A DNA stretch of 64,000 nucleotides from NCBI GenBank assembly GCA_964640225.1, contig CAZXFI010000004.1, forward strand, positions 1 through 64,000, read 5' to 3'. Under the pieces are notes generated by a model. That model was not told the DNA's origin. It ran no database searches and saw only the letters and a list, made by a program, of their open reading frames with translations. Shown here one piece after another: positions 33,335-43,252 of the stretch. This DNA is from JAGLWW01 sp964640225. GTDB taxonomy: Archaea > Aenigmatarchaeota > Aenigmatarchaeia > PWEA01 > JAGHBM01. The position numbers and the translations under genes are program-made. Position 1 is the first letter of the stretch. Every line of letters starts with the position of its first letter.

Positions 33335-35689
33335 TTAAACACCAAAGCTCTTCAGGCCGGTCTGCTTTCCCTCTCCCTTCAGCTCCTCTTCCTTTGCGCC
33401 GAGAACTCCCAGGACGCGCATGGCGGCCGGAATTATCTGGTTGTTCACGTAATACGCAGTGTCTATTTGTTCTATTGAAACATTCCCCAAGGGCTCGGCC
33501 CTCTGGCTTATGGAGCCGGAGCCGCTGGTTACCAAGAACATGACTACCATGCCCGGCCCCACGGGCTTGCCTTTTTCCTTCATCTTCTTGGCGGCTGTCA
33601 CGTGCGGGCCTATCTGCTCGTAGTCCTTTATTTTTTTTGTTAGCTGCTCGTAGATTATGAGGTCCTTCAGCTCCACTTTCCTTTGTCTTATATTTTCAAC
33701 CACTTCCCTCACGTAGCTTGCCGCGCCGGAGGCATCATTTTCCTCCAGAACGCGCCTCAAAACTTTTCGCTGGACTTTTTTGGCCAGGGAACACCAGTCC
33801 CTCCTGACAGTCTCAAATCCCCTTATGGTCATTTCTCCTTTCCCGTCTATGAGAGCGTAGCGCTTCTTTGCTCCCCTACCGACTCTTGTGGAGACGAAAA
33901 TTCCCCTTTTGTAGAAGCCCTGTAGGTCCAGTTCCATAATACCGGGGAGTGAATTGTTTATTTTACTCAGAAAATCTCTGGTTTTGGATTTTATCTTTTC
34001 ATGGGTCAGGAAAACGGAATCCGTGTCCCCGTAGACGACCCGGAACCCCTCGGCCTCGGCCTCCTTTATAATTTTCTTTATGTAGAAGCGGCCCCATGAG
34101 GCGGTGGCGCGGGCACATTCAAAACAGTACCACTTGCTTCCCGGGAAAGCGAAGTAACCGTAGGTGGCGTTGGCTATTATCTTAAGGGCTCTCTCTTGAA
34201 GGGGGTTTCCTCCCTCTTTCTTCATTTCCAGCCTTTTTTTGACCAGGTCTTCTATAACGGAGGAAATAAATCCCCCGGGCTTTCGGGAAAACCATCCGTC
34301 GGATTCCGGTATGGCGTGGCCCTCTTTTTTAGGCCATTTGTTCAGGGTCTCCGGGGAAATGTTGTGAGAGGCGATAATGGTGGGATAGAGGCTCCTGAAA
34401 TCCAGAACGACTATACCTTCGTAGAGGCCTTCCTCCGGCTCCTTCACAAAGCCTCCCACGTAAGGCCTCCTGCCTCTTCTGTTTTTTATTTCTTTGAACT
34501 TGGGCTGGTTGGGTATTATGCGCCCCGCGGCGAAAGCCCTCCTGCTAAGATACCACTCCACCAGCTGCGAGTAGGTCATCCTGGAAACGTCAAAGGGCGT
34601 CTGGCCTGCGAGCTTGCAGAGTTCCAGTATCTGGGGCCAAAGATGCCGGCCCAGCCTGAATGCCAGCTCGCTGTCCTTGAGGCAGTAAGAGGCAAGCTTC
34701 TTTGTGTTGTTTCTCCAAGACTCAAATATTTCCTCAAGTTTCATGTCCGCTTTTGCGTCGCCCAGTATCTCTGAGGAAACGTCTCCCAGGCGAAGAACCT
34801 CCGTCTGGAGCCCGGGCGCCAGTATGTTGGAAACAAAACTGAACAAATCTATGTGCACGCGGCCCTGGATTTCCGCGGAGCTTGTGCGGGCGCGCCTGGT
34901 GAATTTCATTCCGGAGCCGTCCCTTCCCAAGTCCAGCTTTACTTTCAGTTTTTCAGCGCGGTCATGAATAATCTTGAAATCAAAATCGTCCGAATTGTAG
35001 CCGTAGATTACGTCGGGGTCTTCTTTTTTCAGAGTTTTCACGAATCTCTGGAGCATTTCTTTCTCATCTTTCAGTACTTCAACGTAACCGGGATAGGAAT
35101 CCTTCTTGTAGGTCAGGACTTTCCTGATTTTTTGTCCGAAAAGGGATATCATCGTTATTTTTGTCTCGTCGCCCTCCCCGTAAGTCTCTATGTCAAAGGC
35201 CATTTCCTTTAGCTTTGTTTTCATGTCCTTGGTTTTTTTTATCCTGGATGCCTTGAAGTAATTGCCTTGCTTGGTTGCCTCCGCTTCCAGCCACTCCCCG
35301 GGGCTGAACTGGTTGTCTATCAGGTAGCGGCGATAGAAGTTTATTGAATACTCGTAGCAGCCGTCGTGGCCTATTTCCTCAAAATCCTTTATAACATCCC
35401 TTATTTTCGGCACGTCTGAAGAGTGATGAGCATAAACCTTGAGAAGTTTTTTCTTCTCCATATCTATTATTCTTTCGGTCTCCTCTATTCTCTTTACTTT
35501 GGGTTCCTTTATTCCGAGAATCTTCTTCTTTATTTTCTTGTCAATCTTGCTGGGTAAAGCGTAGAAGTAGGGTTCAAAATCTGCCAGAACAAAGATCGTC
35601 TTCCCCTTTTCGTCATTGCCCATTAACCTTATGGCCGTCTCTTTGTTGCTTATATAATCCGCTTCCAGAATGCAGAACTTGACTTTCAT
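33335..35689 (-). CDS. polB: DNA polymerase, family B
   Basis: 784 residues. The 3'-5' exonuclease site is at FDIETYGEGDE and YNSDDFDFK, polymerase motif A at DFRSLYPTIIASHN, motif B at KIIANATYGYFAFPG and motif C at YGDTDSVF. No intein is inserted in motifs A or C. It is the likely replicative or repair polymerase, with proofreading residues intact. An inverted repeat lies within 22 bases of the ATG. Confidence 0.97.
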   Translation of the reverse strand: MKVKFCILEADYISNKETAIRLMGNDEKGKTIFVLADFEPYFYALPSKIDKKIKKKILGIKEPKVKRIEETERIIDMEKKKLLKVYAHHSSDVPKIRDVIKDFEEIGHDGCYEYSINFYRRYLIDNQFSPGEWLEAEATKQGNYFKASRIKKTKDMKTKLKEMAFDIETYGEGDETKITMISLFGQKIRKVLTYKKDSYPGYVEVLKDEKEMLQRFVKTLKKEDPDVIYGYNSDDFDFKIIHDRAEKLKVKLDLGRDGSGMKFTRRARTSSAEIQGRVHIDLFSFVSNILAPGLQTEVLRLGDVSSEILGDAKADMKLEEIFESWRNNTKKLASYCLKDSELAFRLGRHLWPQILELCKLAGQTPFDVSRMTYSQLVEWYLSRRAFAAGRIIPNQPKFKEIKNRRGRRPYVGGFVKEPEEGLYEGIVVLDFRSLYPTIIASHNISPETLNKWPKKEGHAIPESDGWFSRKPGGFISSVIEDLVKKRLEMKKEGGNPLQERALKIIANATYGYFAFPGSKWYCFECARATASWGRFYIKKIIKEAEAEGFRVVYGDTDSVFLTHEKIKSKTRDFLSKINNSLPGIMELDLQGFYKRGIFVSTRVGRGAKKRYALIDGKGEMTIRGFETVRRDWCSLAKKVQRKVLRRVLEENDASGAASYVREVVENIRQRKVELKDLIIYEQLTKKIKDYEQIGPHVTAAKKMKEKGKPVGPGMVVMFLVTSGSGSISQRAEPLGNVSIEQIDTAYYVNNQIIPAAMRVLGVLGAKEEELKGEGKQTGLKSFGV

Positions 35690-35691
35690 AC

Positions 35692-35711
35692 CTATAATAA
35701 CGTTGTTATAG
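35692..35711 (-). promoter_or_regulatory. Palindrome at the polB promoter
   Basis: Core ATAAC-GTT-GTTAT (35697-35709), with outer arms CTATAA/TTATAG, sits 3-22 bases upstream of the polB ATG. The same core with another centre (ATAAC-AGT-GTTAT) lies upstream of the Lhr helicase gene at 46095-46111. This could be an operator shared by DNA-metabolism genes. Confidence 0.45.
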
Positions 35712-35717
35712 ATTAAA

Positions 35718-37979
35718 TTATTTCCTCTTTAACTTTTTCTCTATTTCGTGGACAAGGAATTTTGTCTTTATGGCCACTTCCGGATTTACTGAGATTGAGT
35801 CTATTCCGCACTTTATCAGGAACTCCGTGAAGTCCGGAAAATAGCTCGGGGCCTCGCCGCATATGCCTACTTTCTTCTTGTGCTGGTGGGCCGTCTTTAT
35901 CAGCATGGATATCATCCTTTTCACGGCTTCGTTCCTTTCGTCAAAGGTTGAGGCCAGCTTCTCGCTGTCCCTGTCTATTCCCAGGGTGAGTTGGGTCAGG
36001 TCGTTTGAGCCGATTGAGAAGCCGTCAAAATACTTACAGAACTCGTCCGCAAGAATCACGTTTGAGGGGATTTCTGCCATCACATAAACCTTCATACTGC
36101 CTCTCTTCAGCCCCTCGCTTCTCATGATTTTCAAAACTTTTTTGGCCTCCCCAATCGTTCGGCAGAATGGAATCATGGGTATTATGTTTGTCAGCTTTAA
36201 CTCGTCGCGAACTTTTTTGATAGCCCGGCACTCAAGCCTGAAAGCGGGCTCAAATTCAGAGATGTAGCGCGACGCTCCTCTCCATCCTATCATGGGGTTG
36301 TTCTCCTCGCCTTCGTATTCCTTTCCTCCCTTCAGGCCGGCGTACTCGTTTGTCTTGAAGTCCGAGGTTCTCAGAACCACGTCCCTCGGGTAGAAGGCTG
36401 CCGCTATCTTGGCTATTCCGTCAGCGAGCCTGTCCACGAACTCCTTTGAAAGTCCGTGTTTTATCATGGCAAGCGGGTGCTCTCCTATTGACGTTATTAT
36501 GAACTCCTCACGGGCCAGGCCCACGCCTTCAGCAGGAAGCTGGCCCTGAACCAGGGCCTTTTCGGGTATTCCGACGTTAACGAACACCTGGGTCCTGGTT
36601 TTGGGTATCTTGCCCATCTTCATCTCCTCCACGTCATACTTCAGCTTGCCCTTCCATACCCTGCCTTTTTCCTCGGTGCAGTCCACTGTCACTGCCTGCC
36701 CGCTCTTTAGTTTTTTCGTGGCATTCTCCGTGCCTATTATAGCGGGTATGCCAAGCTCCCTGGAAATTATGGCCGCGTGACTTGTGCGTCCGCCCTTCTC
36801 CGTTATTATGGCGGAGGCTGTCTTCATTATAGGCTCCCAGTCCGGGTCCGTTATTTCCGTAACGAGAATCTGCCCTTCCTTGAACTTGGAGATGTTTTTC
36901 ACGGACTTGATTACGTTGACCTCTCCGGCGCCTATCTTCCTTCCTATGCTTCCCCCTTCAATCAGGACCTTGCTTTTCTCCTTCAGGACGTACTCTCTTA
37001 TGACTCCGGAACCCACGGAATGAACGGTCTCGGGCCTTGCCTGCAGTATGTACAGACCGTTCTTGTCCTTGGCCCACTCAATGTCCATAGGCCTTCCGTA
37101 GTGTTTTTCTATGTCCATGCAGTAAGTGGCCAGCTTCAGGGCCTCCTTGTCCGTTATGCAGAATTTTTTCCTCATTGACTGGGGAGTTACCTTGTGTTTG
37201 ACTCCGGACTTGGACCTGACTTCCATTGCCTTCTTGCTGCCGAGCTTCTTGCTTATCAGGGTCTTGGTGGCCTTGAGAACGTAAAAATCGTCCGGGTTTA
37301 CCTTGCCCTGAACTATGTAGTCTCCGAGGCCCCAGCTTCCGTTTATGTAGACAAAGTTTTTGTTCCCCGAGTCCGGGTCAAGAGAAAACATAACGCCAGA
37401 GCTTTCGGATTGAACCATCTTCTGCACGGCCACGGAAAGCTTTACCTTGAAATGGTCAAACCCCTTGTCTTCCCTGTAGGATATGGCTCGGTTGGTGAAG
37501 AGGGATGCCATGCACTTCTTGACCGCATCAAGAAGCTGCTTCTCGCCCCTCATGTTCAGGTAGCTTTCCTGCTGTCCGGCAAAGCTTGCGTCCGCAAGGT
37601 CCTCCGCGGTTGCGGAGCTTCGCACGGCCACGCTTTCCTCCCTTTTTCCGGATTTTCTGGAAAGCTTTCTGTAATGGGAAAGTATGTCCTTTTTAAGGTC
37701 TTCCGGGAATTTGCCGGACATGATAAGTCTCCTGACCTCCTTGCCCACTTTCTGCAGGTTGTGAAGGTCTTTTCTGTTCAGGGTTGTAACAACCGATTTT
37801 ATTTTTTTGTCAAGCTTGTTTTCCTTTACGAAGCAATCATAAGATTCCGTGGTTATGGCAAACCCGCCGGGAACAGGGATCCTGGTCTTCTGAATCATCT
37901 CCCCCAGGTTTGCGTTTTTTCCTCCCACCAGGGGAACGTCTTTCTTGGAAATCTCGTTGAACCATAAAACATATTTCAT
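35718..37979 (-). CDS. ppsA: Phosphoenolpyruvate synthase
   Basis: 753 residues from the ATG at 37979 (MKYVLWFN), with GGAGGTG six bases upstream. The N-terminal ATP-binding domain (LVGGKNANLGEM, RSSATAEDLADASFAGQQES) is followed by the swivelling domain with catalytic histidine in GGRTSHAAIISRELG and the C-terminal PEP/pyruvate domain (MAEIPSNV-LADEF, GICGEAPS). It converts pyruvate + ATP to PEP + AMP + Pi and opens gluconeogenesis. Confidence 0.95.
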   Translation of the reverse strand: MKYVLWFNEISKKDVPLVGGKNANLGEMIQKTRIPVPGGFAITTESYDCFVKENKLDKKIKSVVTTLNRKDLHNLQKVGKEVRRLIMSGKFPEDLKKDILSHYRKLSRKSGKREESVAVRSSATAEDLADASFAGQQESYLNMRGEKQLLDAVKKCMASLFTNRAISYREDKGFDHFKVKLSVAVQKMVQSESSGVMFSLDPDSGNKNFVYINGSWGLGDYIVQGKVNPDDFYVLKATKTLISKKLGSKKAMEVRSKSGVKHKVTPQSMRKKFCITDKEALKLATYCMDIEKHYGRPMDIEWAKDKNGLYILQARPETVHSVGSGVIREYVLKEKSKVLIEGGSIGRKIGAGEVNVIKSVKNISKFKEGQILVTEITDPDWEPIMKTASAIITEKGGRTSHAAIISRELGIPAIIGTENATKKLKSGQAVTVDCTEEKGRVWKGKLKYDVEEMKMGKIPKTRTQVFVNVGIPEKALVQGQLPAEGVGLAREEFIITSIGEHPLAMIKHGLSKEFVDRLADGIAKIAAAFYPRDVVLRTSDFKTNEYAGLKGGKEYEGEENNPMIGWRGASRYISEFEPAFRLECRAIKKVRDELKLTNIIPMIPFCRTIGEAKKVLKIMRSEGLKRGSMKVYVMAEIPSNVILADEFCKYFDGFSIGSNDLTQLTLGIDRDSEKLASTFDERNEAVKRMISMLIKTAHQHKKKVGICGEAPSYFPDFTEFLIKCGIDSISVNPEVAIKTKFLVHEIEKKLKRK

Positions 37980-38008
37980 CAGCACACCTCCGTGGTTATA
38001 TCATTATT

Positions 38009-38018
38009 NNNNNNNNNN
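38009..38018. other. Assembly gap (10 N)
   Basis: Ten ambiguous bases lie in the region upstream of ppsA. The round number suggests a scaffold join of unknown true length. Promoter sequence of ppsA may be missing, and the linkage between the two halves of the window is only as good as the scaffold. Confidence 0.95.
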
Positions 38019-38049
38019 TATTAACTGGGGTTTATAAATTTAAAAGAAC

Positions 38050-38832
38050 CTAATTACCCAGCCTGCTGACAAGATATTTTAGGAGATGCCTGCCTGCCAA
38101 ACCTTCATCCTTTATCCAGTATTCGCTCTTGAGTTTTTCTATGTCCGCGGAAATTCCTATTCCCGCCGTATCAAGCATTTCCCTGTCGTTAACCCTGTCT
38201 CCTATTGCCAAAACCTCCTCTTCTTTGATGCCCAAATGCTCCATTACCCTCCTTAAACCTTCGCCCTTGTTTATTTCCTTTTTCTGTATGTCAAATGCCT
38301 CGCCGTTCCACATTACCTTCAATTCCTTTTCCGGGTCTTCCTTCTTTATTATTTCATAGACTTCGCCGAACTCTTCGGGAGAATGAACCGTGAGGATGAA
38401 ATTTTTTGGCTCAAAGCCGTGAACAGGGAGTTTCTTTATCTCTTCTTTTATCCTTGCTATCTTTCTGAAATAATCTTCCGAATACTCAAAATGCTGGACT
38501 ATCTTTCCGTCTATAAGGGACATGCTTCCGTTTTCTGCCTGAAGAATCGTTCCACCACCTATTATTCCGGGATACATTGACTGCAGGTAAAGAAGGCCTC
38601 TGCCGGAGCTTATCATAATCTTCATCCCCGCTTTCTTCAAGCGGTTTATCATTTCAGACAGCTCAGGGGAAATTTTGTTTGTCTTTATATCCGCAAACCA
38701 GTGCCCCTCAGTCTCGCTCTCCCTTATGCTGGTTCCCCTTTCTACCGTTACCCCGTCGCTGTCAAGAACAACAAGTTTTATTTTCTTCAGATGCTCCTTT
38801 GGAATTTCCCTGTTAAGAACCAAACCAAACAC
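38050..38832 (-). CDS. HAD-superfamily (Cof/type IIB-like) phosphatase
   Basis: 260 residues. Motif I is VVLDSDGVT with the nucleophile and acid/base aspartates, motif II the ISSGRG serine, a lysine in the cap region (INKGEG) and motif IV GDRVNDREML. The large cap between II and IV is of type IIB, as in sugar-phosphate phosphatases such as phosphoglycolate or mannosyl-3-phosphoglycerate phosphatase. The substrate is not clear. It is divergent from the phosphohexomutase gene. Confidence 0.8.
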   Translation of the reverse strand: MFGLVLNREIPKEHLKKIKLVVLDSDGVTVERGTSIRESETEGHWFADIKTNKISPELSEMINRLKKAGMKIMISSGRGLLYLQSMYPGIIGGGTILQAENGSMSLIDGKIVQHFEYSEDYFRKIARIKEEIKKLPVHGFEPKNFILTVHSPEEFGEVYEIIKKEDPEKELKVMWNGEAFDIQKKEINKGEGLRRVMEHLGIKEEEVLAIGDRVNDREMLDTAGIGISADIEKLKSEYWIKDEGLAGRHLLKYLVSRLGN

Positions 38833-38929
38833 CGAGATAAATACGATATGCAGATTCAGATATAAAAAACGTCAAAATCAGGTGAATATGAACCAAATTA
38901 AATAATTAAATATTCCTTCACAAATCTTT

Positions 38930-40267
38930 ATGATGACTGGCATTTTCAAGGCTTACGACGTTAGGGGCAAGTACCCGGGCGAAATAAACGAGGACTGGGC
39001 CTTCAAAGTGGGCTCCGCTTTCGGCAGATTTATTCCCGGAAAAAAGGTTGTTATCGGGATGGATGCCAGGGAATCATCTCCTTCCATAAAGGAATGGGTT
39101 GTAAAAGGCCTTTTCAGCAGCGGGAAGGAGGTCGTGGACATAGGGCTCTGCAACACTCCCATGCTGTATTTTGCGGTGATAAAATGGCACGCGGAAGGGG
39201 GAGTGATGATAAGCGCCTCGCATAACCCCCCGGAGTTCAACGGGATAAAAATGGTGAAAAACGAGAGGGGCCACGTACTGCAGATAGGAAAGGATTCGGG
39301 GATGAAGGAAATAGAAAAACTTGCCAACAACACGAAAGTCAAGGACGTCAGGGCTGAAAAGCAGGAGAAAAGCGTGCTGGAGGATTACTTGAACCATCTC
39401 CGTGGCAAACTTGAAAAAAATAAAGGGCTGAAAATAGCCGTGGACTACGGAAACGGGGTGGGAAGCATTTCGGCAAACCCCTTCTTTGAAAACACGGGAT
39501 TCAATGTATTCCAGCTTTACACGGAACCAAAGTCTGACTTCCCGAACCATGTCCCGAATCCCCACGTGAAGGAAAACTTCAGGGACCTCATAAATGAGGT
39601 TAAAAGAAGTGGCGCGGACCTGGGTATATTCTTTGATGGCGATGCCGACAGGGCCATACCGGTTGATGAAAATGGCACGGAACTGAGAGGGGACGTTCTG
39701 ATTGGCATACTGGCCCTGGACGCTCTGGAAAAACATCCCGGCGAAAAAATATACTACGACCTGAGGTGCAGCAAAACCCTGGTGGAGGAAATCAAAAAAG
39801 CCGGGGGAATCCCGGTTAAAATGAAGGTCGGGAACCCCTACTACAAGGAAAGGCTCATAAAAGAGGGAGGAGTCATGGGTGCCGAGACCAGCGGGCACAT
39901 AATGTACAAGGAAAACTACTGCATTGACGACGGGCTTTACGCCATGATTAACCTGATTAACATCATGCTCAAGACAGGCAAAAAATTGTCCGAGCTCTCA
40001 AAACCCTTCATGAAATACTGGAAAACGTATGAAATAAACATAAAGGTAAGCGACAAGGAGGGTAAAATCAGGGAGGTGGAGAAATTCTACTCCCTGAAAA
40101 ATGCCAGGATAGAAAAGATAGACGGGCTCACGGTAGAGTTTGACGACTGGTGGTTCAACATCAGGCCCTCAAACACCGAGGACCTGCTCCGCCTGAACCT
40201 TGAGGCCGACACCAAGGAACTCATGGAGGAGAAAAGGAAGGAAGTGGAGGGAATTATAAATTCCTGA
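38930..40267 (+). CDS. manB: Phosphomannomutase/phosphoglucomutase
   Basis: 445 residues. The phosphoserine loop is SASHNPPEFNGIK, the metal loop DGDADR and the sugar-recognition segment GAETSGHI; the C-terminal RPSNTEDLLR binds phosphate. It interconverts hexose 1- and 6-phosphates, supplying sugar nucleotides for glycans. Two adjacent ATGs (38930, 38933) are equally good starts. The galT gene follows after 22 bases. Confidence 0.93.
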   Translation: MMTGIFKAYDVRGKYPGEINEDWAFKVGSAFGRFIPGKKVVIGMDARESSPSIKEWVVKGLFSSGKEVVDIGLCNTPMLYFAVIKWHAEGGVMISASHNPPEFNGIKMVKNERGHVLQIGKDSGMKEIEKLANNTKVKDVRAEKQEKSVLEDYLNHLRGKLEKNKGLKIAVDYGNGVGSISANPFFENTGFNVFQLYTEPKSDFPNHVPNPHVKENFRDLINEVKRSGADLGIFFDGDADRAIPVDENGTELRGDVLIGILALDALEKHPGEKIYYDLRCSKTLVEEIKKAGGIPVKMKVGNPYYKERLIKEGGVMGAETSGHIMYKENYCIDDGLYAMINLINIMLKTGKKLSELSKPFMKYWKTYEINIKVSDKEGKIREVEKFYSLKNARIEKIDGLTVEFDDWWFNIRPSNTEDLLRLNLEADTKELMEEKRKEVEGIINS

Positions 40268-40289
40268 CTGCAATAATAAAGTGATTTGT

Positions 40290-41249
40290 ATGAACGAAAT
40301 AAGAAAGGATTACATAGCGGAAAAGTATGTTATTTTTTCTCCAAAGAGAGCCAAGAGGCCCCATGCTTTCAGAAAATCCGGAAAGAAAAAAATATCTCCT
40401 GACAAGTGCCCTTTCTGCCCTGGAAACGAGAGCATGACGCCAAAGGCCATAAAGCAGGTTCCGAATAAAAACTGGCGCGTCCGACTGATACCAAACAAAT
40501 TCCCTGCTTTGTGTGAAATACCTTTCAAGGGCGAAGAGGGAAGCGGTTTTTTCAGGCATTACAGGCCTTACGGCTACCATGAAGTCCTTATAGAGACGCC
40601 GGAGCATGACAAGGAATTCCATGAGCTTTCGCAGAAACAGCTGGAGCTTTGTTTCAAAATAATGATAGAGCGTTACAAATATCTGCTCAAAAAGAAGGAG
40701 ACGGTTTACGTCACGGTTTTCAAGAACAAGGGCAAGATGGCCGGGGCCTCCCTTGGCCACACACACTCCCAGATAATCGCCTCTCCCTTGTTTCCCAAAA
40801 AAATATCAGAAAAGATGCTGGCGGCTGAAAAGTATTATCACAGCGAGCAGAGATGCCCCTATTGTGACATAATAAAGAGTGAAAAGAAGAAGAAACAAAG
40901 GGTTGTCGCGGAGAACAGCGAGTTTATCGCAATCTGCCCCTACGCCTCAACTTGGCCTTACGAAACCTGGCTGTTCCCAAAGAAGCATGTTCATGACATC
41001 TCCTGCCTGAACAAAAGCCAGCTGGAATGCATGATAAAGATGCTCAAAAACATTTTAAAGAAATACACGGAACTTTTCGGCGACCTGCCATATCACATAG
41101 TTTACAATTCCTTCCCTGAATCTGACTTCTGGCACTTCCATGTGGAGATTTTCCCGAAGCTGAAAATTTACGGGGGATTTGAATACTTCGGGCTTTACAT
41201 CAACGAGGTTCTGCCCGAGTATGCGGCAAAGAAACTCAAATTCCGATGA
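40290..41249 (+). CDS. galT: Galactose-1-phosphate uridylyltransferase (GalT-like)
   Basis: 319 residues from the ATG at 40290 (MNEIRKD); GTG at 40281 is the alternative. A HIT-superfamily fold with CPFCPGNE and CPYCD zinc-type pairs, the nucleophilic histidine in GHTHSQ, and WHFHVEI in the second half. It transfers UMP between UDP-glucose and galactose-1-phosphate. Some archaeal relatives act on other sugars or as ADP-sulphate-type enzymes, so the donor is not certain. It overlaps the convergent permease gene by 14 bases. Confidence 0.85.
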   Translation: MNEIRKDYIAEKYVIFSPKRAKRPHAFRKSGKKKISPDKCPFCPGNESMTPKAIKQVPNKNWRVRLIPNKFPALCEIPFKGEEGSGFFRHYRPYGYHEVLIETPEHDKEFHELSQKQLELCFKIMIERYKYLLKKKETVYVTVFKNKGKMAGASLGHTHSQIIASPLFPKKISEKMLAAEKYYHSEQRCPYCDIIKSEKKKKQRVVAENSEFIAICPYASTWPYETWLFPKKHVHDISCLNKSQLECMIKMLKNILKKYTELFGDLPYHIVYNSFPESDFWHFHVEIFPKLKIYGGFEYFGLYINEVLPEYAAKKLKFR

Positions 41250-42039
41250 GCATCGCCCTGTTCTTGACCCATCTGAAGGTCAGGTAACCCAGAAGAGGCC
41301 CGATTATCGCGAGAACACCTATGTACAAAATCTGCGGTGCTATATCAAACAGTCCGGCGCCGTGAAGCCCTATCGCCCTTCCCGCGTTGATTGCCTGGGT
41401 GGTGGGTAGCAGGGAAAGCATATTCCTTATAGGCTCCGGGTATACTTCCACGGGATAATGGACGCCGGAAATCAGATAAAGCAGTTCAGTCAGCACTATT
41501 GCGAAATCCGCGATACCCTCTCTCCATGCCCCCAGCGAAGCTATTACAATCCCTATGCCGGAAAATGCCATGAACGTCAAAACCAAGAATACAAATGTCA
41601 GCAAAATACTCCCCTTGTATGCGAAACCGAACATCAAAGTTGCTATGGTTATTATAATCAGGTTGCTTATAAGGGCTCTTATCACGCTCACCCCTATTTT
41701 GCCGTAAAGGTACGATATCTTGTTCAGGGGAGATATCATTATGTAAGGCAAAACTCTTCTGTGTTTGTCCTCTGCAAAAGCGAAAGAAATTTGCCAGCCT
41801 ATTCCCTGTTTTATAACAATCCAAAAAAGCGAGCCCGTGAGCAGGAAAGTTATATAATTTCCGCTTGTCAAATCCCCCACTCCCTGGAATCCGCCGGCAA
41901 ATACGGTTCTCCAAACGAGAACGAATCCGAAGAAGCCTATGAGCGTGAACAGCACGTCCCATACTATCCTTTCTTTCCACCTGTAATACCTCTTTGTTTC
42001 GGCAACGAACATTATTCTTAAGTCTTTAAAAAATCTCAT
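41236..42039 (-). CDS. ABC-2 type transporter permease
   Basis: 267 residues with six predicted membrane helices and the ABC-2 pattern: a cytoplasmic N-terminal amphipathic segment, an internal LTSGNYITFLLTGSLFW and a C-terminal SGVHYPVEVYPEPIRNMLSLLPTTQAINAGRA. Its start overlaps the ATPase gene by four bases (ATGA-type). Together they form an exporter, perhaps for a drug, lipid or polysaccharide; the substrate is unknown. Confidence 0.9.
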   Translation of the reverse strand: MRFFKDLRIMFVAETKRYYRWKERIVWDVLFTLIGFFGFVLVWRTVFAGGFQGVGDLTSGNYITFLLTGSLFWIVIKQGIGWQISFAFAEDKHRRVLPYIMISPLNKISYLYGKIGVSVIRALISNLIIITIATLMFGFAYKGSILLTFVFLVLTFMAFSGIGIVIASLGAWREGIADFAIVLTELLYLISGVHYPVEVYPEPIRNMLSLLPTTQAINAGRAIGLHGAGLFDIAPQILYIGVLAIIGPLLGYLTFRWVKNRAMLIGI

Positions 42040-43046
42040 TTTACCAGCCTCGATTTTGTCAAGTGTATGAAAATATCCTCAAGAGTGGGCTCATCCGTCC
42101 TTATTGACAGTATTTCCACCTTGTTTTTTCTGAGTTTAGTTATCACGTCATCGCACCTGTCCAGAGTCTTTACTATAACCCTTAGCTTGTCCTCGTCTTC
42201 CACCCAATGGGCGCTTTCCACGTACTTCAGTTTGTTTATTTTTTCTATGGCCCTGTTGCTTATCTCCTTCAGGCTCATCTTAAGAATGCATTCCCCTTTG
42301 AGTAGATTCTTCAGATTCTGCGGGGTGTCTATTTTGATTATCTTTCCGTTGTTTATTACGGCCACCCTGTCGCAAAGGTAATCGGCCTCTTCCATGTAGT
42401 GTGTTGTCAAGAGTATGGTAAGTTTTTCCTTTCTGTTCAGCTTTTTGAGGAAATTTCTTACCTTGAGGGATATGTGCGGGTCCAGCCCTATCGTTGGCTC
42501 GTCCAGGAAAAGTATTGAAGGCGAGTTCAGGAGGGCCCTGGCCAGCTTGAACCTCATCAGCTCTCCGGTAGAGCATCTGTCCATGTAAGTTTCCTTCTTG
42601 TTCTCTATCTCAAAGAACTTCATATATTTCCTTATTTTCTTTTCGCTGTCCTTTACCCCGTATATCTGGGCATAAAGCTCCAGGTTGTATTTTCCTTTCA
42701 GCTGCCAGAACATTTCCCCTCTTGCAAACACGGCGTTTATATTGCCTCTTATGCCGTCCAGTTCTTCAGGCACACGCTTTCCCAAAACACTGATACTGCC
42801 TTTATCCGGCTTCATCAGGCCCGTTATTATTTTTATAAGGGTTGTTTTTCCGGAACCGTTGGGACCCAGAAGCCCGAATATCTCTCCCTCGTTTACTTCA
42901 AAAGAAATATTCCTTAGGACTTGTAAATATTCTCTTGGATACGTTCGCCTGAATAAGCCTAATAAAGGGCCTCTTTTGTTTGTTATTACTTTCTTGCCAT
43001 TGTCCCTGAATTTCTTGTATACGTTATGAACTTCCATAACCGGCAT
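42036..43046 (-). CDS. ABC transporter ATP-binding protein
   Basis: 336 residues. Walker A GPNGSGKT, signature CSTGELMRFKLARALLNSP (a degenerate LSGGQ), Walker B ILFLDEPTIGLD, H-loop TTHYMEEA, and an extended C-terminal region of about 100 residues typical of CcmA/DrrA-type exporters. GGTG stands before the ATG. It works with the permease just downstream. Confidence 0.94.
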   Translation of the reverse strand: MPVMEVHNVYKKFRDNGKKVITNKRGPLLGLFRRTYPREYLQVLRNISFEVNEGEIFGLLGPNGSGKTTLIKIITGLMKPDKGSISVLGKRVPEELDGIRGNINAVFARGEMFWQLKGKYNLELYAQIYGVKDSEKKIRKYMKFFEIENKKETYMDRCSTGELMRFKLARALLNSPSILFLDEPTIGLDPHISLKVRNFLKKLNRKEKLTILLTTHYMEEADYLCDRVAVINNGKIIKIDTPQNLKNLLKGECILKMSLKEISNRAIEKINKLKYVESAHWVEDEDKLRVIVKTLDRCDDVITKLRKNKVEILSIRTDEPTLEDIFIHLTKSRLVK

Positions 43047-43075
43047 AAAAACACCCTGAATAGAAGACGAAGAAG

Positions 43076-43213
43076 TTATTTCTTGAATTTTCTTTTTTCT
43101 TCCGGAAGTATAAGCGTCCCTAGCATTTTTTCCTCGGGAAAAACTTCATCTTCCCATTTTATATGAATTTCATCCAAATCAAACTCCTTCTTTAACCTGG
43201 GCTCTTTGCTCAT
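43076..43213 (-). CDS. 45-residue small protein upstream of the ABC operon
   Basis: The frame begins MSKEPRLKKEFDLDEIHIKW and ends in a basic tail (EEKRKFKK), with no Cys or membrane segment. It lies 30 bases upstream of the ABC ATPase gene on the same strand and is probably cotranscribed. No family is recognised; the even charge pattern and the position support a real gene, but the start has no clear ribosome-binding site. Confidence 0.5.
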   Translation of the reverse strand: MSKEPRLKKEFDLDEIHIKWEDEVFPEEKMLGTLILPEEKRKFKK

Positions 43214-43252
43214 TAGACCGTATAATATTGGTTAAAGAGATTAAAATATTTT

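Noticed and set aside
33335..35689. Intein in the polymerase
   Set aside because: Motifs A, B and C are uninterrupted and the length is normal.
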